64,000 bases of DNA from Burkholderiales bacterium (GTDB lineage: Bacteria; Pseudomonadota; Gammaproteobacteria; Burkholderiales; Burkholderiaceae_C). The number at the start of each line of letters is the position of its first letter. The first letter of the stretch is position 1. Positions 63,004 to 64,000 of the stretch are shown piece after piece. The stretch is from positions 1 to 64,000 of the forward strand of contig JAGWUS010000012.1 in the NCBI GenBank assembly GCA_028868305.1. The letters are read 5' to 3'. The position numbers and the translations under genes were made by a program. A model generated the notes under the pieces. The model did no database searches. It was not told where the DNA came from and saw only the letters and a list, made by a program, of their open reading frames with translations.

Positions 63004-64000
63004 ATGTTCAGATCAATTCAATGGCTAGGCAGTGCAACTGCCCTCTCTGTTGTAGTGGCATGCGGCGGCGGCTCATCCACACCCACGGCCAGTTTACCCG
63101 GCACACTCACTGGCCTGGCCGCCACCGGCGCGGCCATTGAAAGCGGCACCGTTACCGCCAAATGCGCCAAGGGGCCAGACCTTACAGGCACCACGGGTAC
63201 TGGCGCAGCAGCAGGCACCTTTACCCTTACTCTGACATCAGCGCACACGGCTCCCTGCATGCTGCAAGTCACGAAAGTCGGGCCTCCGGCGGTGGAGTTG
63301 TATGGCTTTGCCACAGCGGCAGGGCAAGTGAATATTTCCCCGCTAACAGACTTGGTCGTTGCCAAAGCGTTGGGCAGCGATCCCGCGGCGGCATTTGCCA
63401 GCTTTGACGCAGCCAAGGGCACAACCGTGACGGGTAATTTGACAGCCGCCAAGGCCTATGTTCAAACTCAGGTTACTGCCATTACTGGCTCTGGTACGGC
63501 TGACCCGTTGACCAGTGCCTTTGCAGTCGGCAGTACAGACGACAAGGTTTTGGATGCGCTGGGTTCAGCCATTGCGGCCGCACCTGGCAAGGCCTTTGCA
63601 GACCTGCGAACCGGTGCGCAAAGTGGCGCCTCTTTAGCATCCACTGTGCCCGCATTTTTGGCTGCACCCACGGGCGCTGCAGCCGTGGCAAATGGCGCTG
63701 ACAACATCACCTTGAACTGGTCGGCAGTACCTGGGGCAAGGGGTTACAACGTGTACAGTTCCACCTCGGCAAATGTCTCACTCGTAGCCGGCAACAAGCT
63801 GACAACCACACCAGTCGCCACGGCTGGTGGTTTTTCTGTGACCGGCTTAAGCCCAAGCACCACTTATTACTTCAAGGTGACGGCCACGAACGCCGTGGTG
63901 ACCGAAAGCGCTCCTACAGCTGAGGTGAACGCAATTACAAGTGCTGCAGCCGTACCAGCAGCGCCTACAGGTGTCTCGGTTTCACCAACCAGCGCCACCC
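63004..64000 (+). CDS. putative surface lipoprotein with fibronectin type III domains, 3' end outside window
   Basis: Open from the ATG at 63004 to the window edge (332 codons seen). The signal MFRSIQWLGSATALSVVVAC with lipobox VVACGGGS is followed by the same N-terminal domain as the preceding gene: GLAATGAAIESGTVTAKC, VNISPLTDLVVAKALGS, and two conserved Cys. From about residue 219 a fibronectin type III domain follows (TLNWSAVPGARGYNVYSSTS, LSPSTTYYFKVTATNAVV), and a second begins near residue 316 (VPAAPTGVSVSPTSAT). Such proteins are often outer-surface adhesins or matrix-binding lipoproteins; the role here is unknown. GGAG precedes the ATG by seven bases. Confidence 0.87.
   Translation, partial: MFRSIQWLGSATALSVVVACGGGSSTPTASLPGTLTGLAATGAAIESGTVTAKCAKGPDLTGTTGTGAAAGTFTLTLTSAHTAPCMLQVTKVGPPAVELYGFATAAGQVNISPLTDLVVAKALGSDPAAAFASFDAAKGTTVTGNLTAAKAYVQTQVTAITGSGTADPLTSAFAVGSTDDKVLDALGSAIAAAPGKAFADLRTGAQSGASLASTVPAFLAAPTGAAAVANGADNITLNWSAVPGARGYNVYSSTSANVSLVAGNKLTTTPVATAGGFSVTGLSPSTTYYFKVTATNAVVTESAPTAEVNAITSAAAVPAAPTGVSVSPTSAT

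Overview
The window looks like a chromosomal segment of a betaproteobacterium of the order Burkholderiales, most probably family Comamonadaceae (Rhodoferax/Polaromonas/Acidovorax-like). This rests on moderately high GC with GC-rich third positions, a LivM-LivG fused transporter gene, a solitary Bug/TctC-type binding protein, a DUF3579 gene beside argD-argF, and the gene orders dapA-bamC, parE/parC, and pyrG-kdsA-eno-ftsB. No rRNA, tRNA, CRISPR array, intact insertion sequence or prophage was seen. The genus is an inference.

Region 1 (1-12.6 kb, minus strand) is an aromatic-acid catabolic operon. Read in transcription order it holds an enoyl-CoA hydratase, a feruloyl-CoA-synthase-like ligase, a thiolase, an SDR dehydrogenase, a 4HBT thioesterase, a branched-chain-type ABC importer (binding protein, LivH, fused LivM-LivG, LivF), an acyl-CoA dehydrogenase, a MarR regulator and the start of gentisate 1,2-dioxygenase. 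Together these would import an aryl-propionate or cinnamate, activate it, remove two carbons by beta-oxidation, release the hydroxybenzoate and open the ring through gentisate. The gentisate dioxygenase reading frame is broken at a run of seven G.

Region 2 (12.8-32.6 kb) is mixed housekeeping and accessory content: DUF3579, argD-argF, a YkgJ cysteine-cluster protein, kynureninase, an alpha/beta hydrolase, a broken small gene, an EamA exporter, a salicylate/3-hydroxybenzoate-hydroxylase-like flavoprotein, TrhP (tRNA ho5U), a solitary molybdoenzyme, a glycine-zipper protein and a complete RND tripartite efflux operon.

Region 3 (32.7-39.3 kb, minus strand) is an arsenic-resistance island and the most interesting part of the window. 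It runs arsR, LMW-type arsC, ACR3, glutaredoxin-type arsC, an ECF sigma factor, an ArsP-like permease, a possible 30-codon ORF, a small CxxC thioredoxin-fold protein, and finally an ArsA ATPase carrying a paralogue of that thioredoxin-fold protein fused at its N-terminus. No arsD is present. The fused domain could do the metallochaperone or redox job normally done in trans.

Region 4 (39.3-60.6 kb) is mostly core genome: a YvlD-like membrane protein, a transglutaminase-like pseudogene broken by expansion of an 8-bp repeat, parC, a lytic transglycosylase, parE, a Bug protein, an MFS carrier, an SDR, a methyltransferase, dapA, bamC, roxA, an FKBP isomerase, dut, coaBC, pyrG, kdsA, eno, ftsB and a NadR-like P-loop protein.

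Region 5 (60.6-64.0 kb) starts with fused remnants of two unrelated transposases. Two tandem paralogous surface lipoproteins follow, the second with fibronectin type III domains and running off the window. Each is preceded, at nearly the same distance from its ATG, by a similar C-run/G-run palindrome that looks like a shared regulatory element.
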